From Candidatus Kaiserbacteria bacterium RIFCSPHIGHO2_02_FULL_54_11b (GTDB lineage: Bacteria; Patescibacteriota; Minisyncoccia; Phycocordibacterales; UBA2100), in the NCBI GenBank assembly GCA_001781275.1, contig MFLH01000034.1, positions 3,272 through 9,885 on the forward strand: a stretch of DNA of 6,614 nucleotides, in the 5' to 3' direction. The notes under the pieces are model-generated. The model saw nothing but the letters and a program-made list of their open reading frames with translations. It ran no database searches and was not told the origin of the DNA. Both the position numbers and the translations under genes were made by a program. This document shows, piece by piece, positions 5,715-6,614 of the stretch. The stretch's first letter is position 1. Every line of letters begins with the position of its first letter.

Positions 5715-6614
5715 CTACCCGGTCCAGTAGAACGCCATGATACTGAAGTCTATAAGATCGACTTTTCCATCGCCGTTCAAGTCGGCTCTCGGCGGCGGCG
5801 AAGGCCGTTTATACCAGTACGCCAATACCGAAAAATCGACCAGGTTTATTTTCCCATCTCCATTGATATCGGCTTTTCCGACCGTTGTGGATCGAACGGC
5901 TGCGATGTTTTCGGTGCCGACAACAAAGTTCACCGTCTTACCAAACTGACTGATCTCTCCTGCTATGGCAGACTTCGATTTCGTAGAGTGATCCCCCACA
6001 TCGAGCGGGACCGTATCGAGGTTGTAGAGGTATGCACCGTGCGCGTCCGTTGCGGCCGTAGCAAACAATTCTTGCGCTGAGTTTACCTGGATCGTGACGT
6101 CGCTCCCCGGCACGCTCTGCCCGAAAATAGCGATCGTGTCGCCATGCTTCACCTGCGCTTTATCGACGCCGATGGTAGGCGCAAGAAATACACCACCGAT
6201 CTCGGTTGTCGCACTCTGCACGACTTGCACGGGGAACGCAAAGATAGTGGACCGGTTGCCGCCACCGTCCTCGCCGTATACCGCGATGGTGTATGGCCCA
6301 GCCGAAAGAGCGCTCAAAGAGACATTGAACTTCGCGTCCGGTCCAGCGATCGTGGTGATCGCGAGCTGCCCGTCTTTGAGAACCGTCACAGGGCTCAAGG
6401 GATACGCTCTGCCGGAGATAGTGACAGTGCTGCCGCTCTCGCCCCCTCCGCCACCGCCGCCACCACCACTGCTGCTATTACTACTGCTATTATTATTGCT
6501 ACTCCCTCCCGATGAGACAGGTGTTGCCGATACCTCCGACGAAGTTGCAATCCTGTTGGCATCGACGGACGTATCTTTTGGAAGGATAACGAAATAGTAC
6601 GTCGTGCCATTTGT
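5715..6614 (-). CDS. Secreted multidomain protein with C-terminal type I dockerin (5' end outside window)
   Basis: 299 codons are visible; the start lies beyond the right edge, and the frame is open to the last base. In order (numbered from the first visible residue): the end of a fibronectin type III-like domain (TYYFVILPKD at 5-14, SSEVSATP at 25-32); a Gly/Ser/Asn linker (about 33-61); an Ig-like domain (about 62-132, with GPYTIAVYGEDGGGNRS); a second Ig-like domain (about 137-235, with GDTIAIFGQSVPGSDVTI); and a dockerin (247-299). The dockerin marks it as the ligand of the cohesin proteins encoded directly downstream. The domain mix suggests a surface adhesin or scaffold; no catalytic domain is visible, but one could lie in the missing N-terminal part. 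The gene ends in tandem stops, TAG-TGA. A TTG at 6398 is an internal codon, not a real start, since coding continues upstream through the linker. Confidence 0.85.
   Translation of the reverse strand, partial: TNGTTYYFVILPKDTSVDANRIATSSEVSATPVSSGGSSNNNSSSNSSSGGGGGGGGGESGSTVTISGRAYPLSPVTVLKDGQLAITTIAGPDAKFNVSLSALSAGPYTIAVYGEDGGGNRSTIFAFPVQVVQSATTEIGGVFLAPTIGVDKAQVKHGDTIAIFGQSVPGSDVTIQVNSAQELFATAATDAHGAYLYNLDTVPLDVGDHSTKSKSAIAGEISQFGKTVNFVVGTENIAAVRSTTVGKADINGDGKINLVDFSVLAYWYKRPSPPPRADLNGDGKVDLIDFSIMAFYWTG
5718..5876 (-). other. Type I dockerin domain (two calcium-binding repeats)
   Basis: The last 53 residues contain two F-hand loops: DINGDGKINLVD followed by FSVLAYWY, and DLNGDGKVDLID followed by FSIMAFYW. 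In each loop positions 1, 3, 5, 9 and 12 carry Asp or Asn suitable for calcium. A short Pro-rich segment (RPSPPPR) separates them. The two repeats are nearly symmetric, including the residues after the loop that contact cohesins in known complexes. Confidence 0.9.
6441..6509 (-). repeat. Low-complexity trinucleotide tract encoding a Gly/Ser/Asn linker
   Basis: Runs of GGN, AGY and AAT codons give nine glycines in a row next to a Ser/Asn-rich stretch (SSNNNSSSNSSS) and a further Gly pair. It sits between an FN3-like and an Ig-like domain, so it is a flexible spacer. The tract is imperfect, with third-base variation among the glycine codons, but is repetitive enough to change length by slippage in whole codons. 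Confidence 0.8.

Noticed and set aside
6094..6597. Plus-strand open frame with runs of Pro and Leu
   Set aside because: The Pro/Leu runs are the antisense reading of the Gly/Ser/Asn linker codons; the minus strand carries recognisable Ig-like and dockerin domains.

Overview
The window reads as a chromosomal piece of a small, host-associated or ultra-small bacterium, most likely a member of the Patescibacteria/CPR (Parcubacteria-like). Reasons: a RelA/SpoT protein that stops soon after its TGS domain, a ParB of the short Spo0J type, genes with no Shine-Dalgarno sequence and -10 boxes very close to the start codon, and a set of secreted cohesin/dockerin proteins of a kind I associate with those genomes. 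The lineage is an inference from content; no rRNA or marker gene is present to prove it.

Left part (1-1118): a restriction-modification locus on the minus strand. A 312-residue PD-(D/E)XK-type nuclease is followed, with an ATGA overlap, by the first 31 codons of an N6-adenine DNA methyltransferase that runs off the window's left edge. This block looks more AT-rich than its neighbours, which suits horizontal acquisition. An 88-bp divergent intergenic region separates it from the next gene and carries one promoter in each direction.

Middle part (1119-3799): a plus-strand (p)ppGpp synthetase/hydrolase converges on a minus-strand parB, the two coding ends overlapping by 11 bp. Upstream of parB, on the plus strand, lies a tRNA-Leu(CAA) with an encoded CCA tail. 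parB and the tRNA appear to be transcribed divergently from a short shared region.

Right part (3826-6614): a minus-strand operon for secreted, surface-located proteins. In transcription order these are a large protein, cut by the right window edge, with Ig/FN3-like domains, a Gly/Ser/Asn linker and a C-terminal type I dockerin; a cohesin protein with signal peptide, an extra beta domain and a C-terminal membrane anchor; and a second cohesin protein with signal peptide, proline-rich linker, membrane helix and a long cytoplasmic tail, whose reading frame is broken once near 4437. Together they look like a non-cellulosomal docking system: a secreted dockerin-bearing adhesin or enzyme scaffold held on the cell surface by membrane-anchored cohesins.

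Three transcription-unit heads (nuclease, RelA/SpoT, ParB) show a TAnnnT -10 hexamer exactly 6 nt before the ATG, which predicts leaderless mRNAs; genes inside operons lack it. No stretch over 300 bases is gene-free. No mobile element, CRISPR array or parS site was seen.
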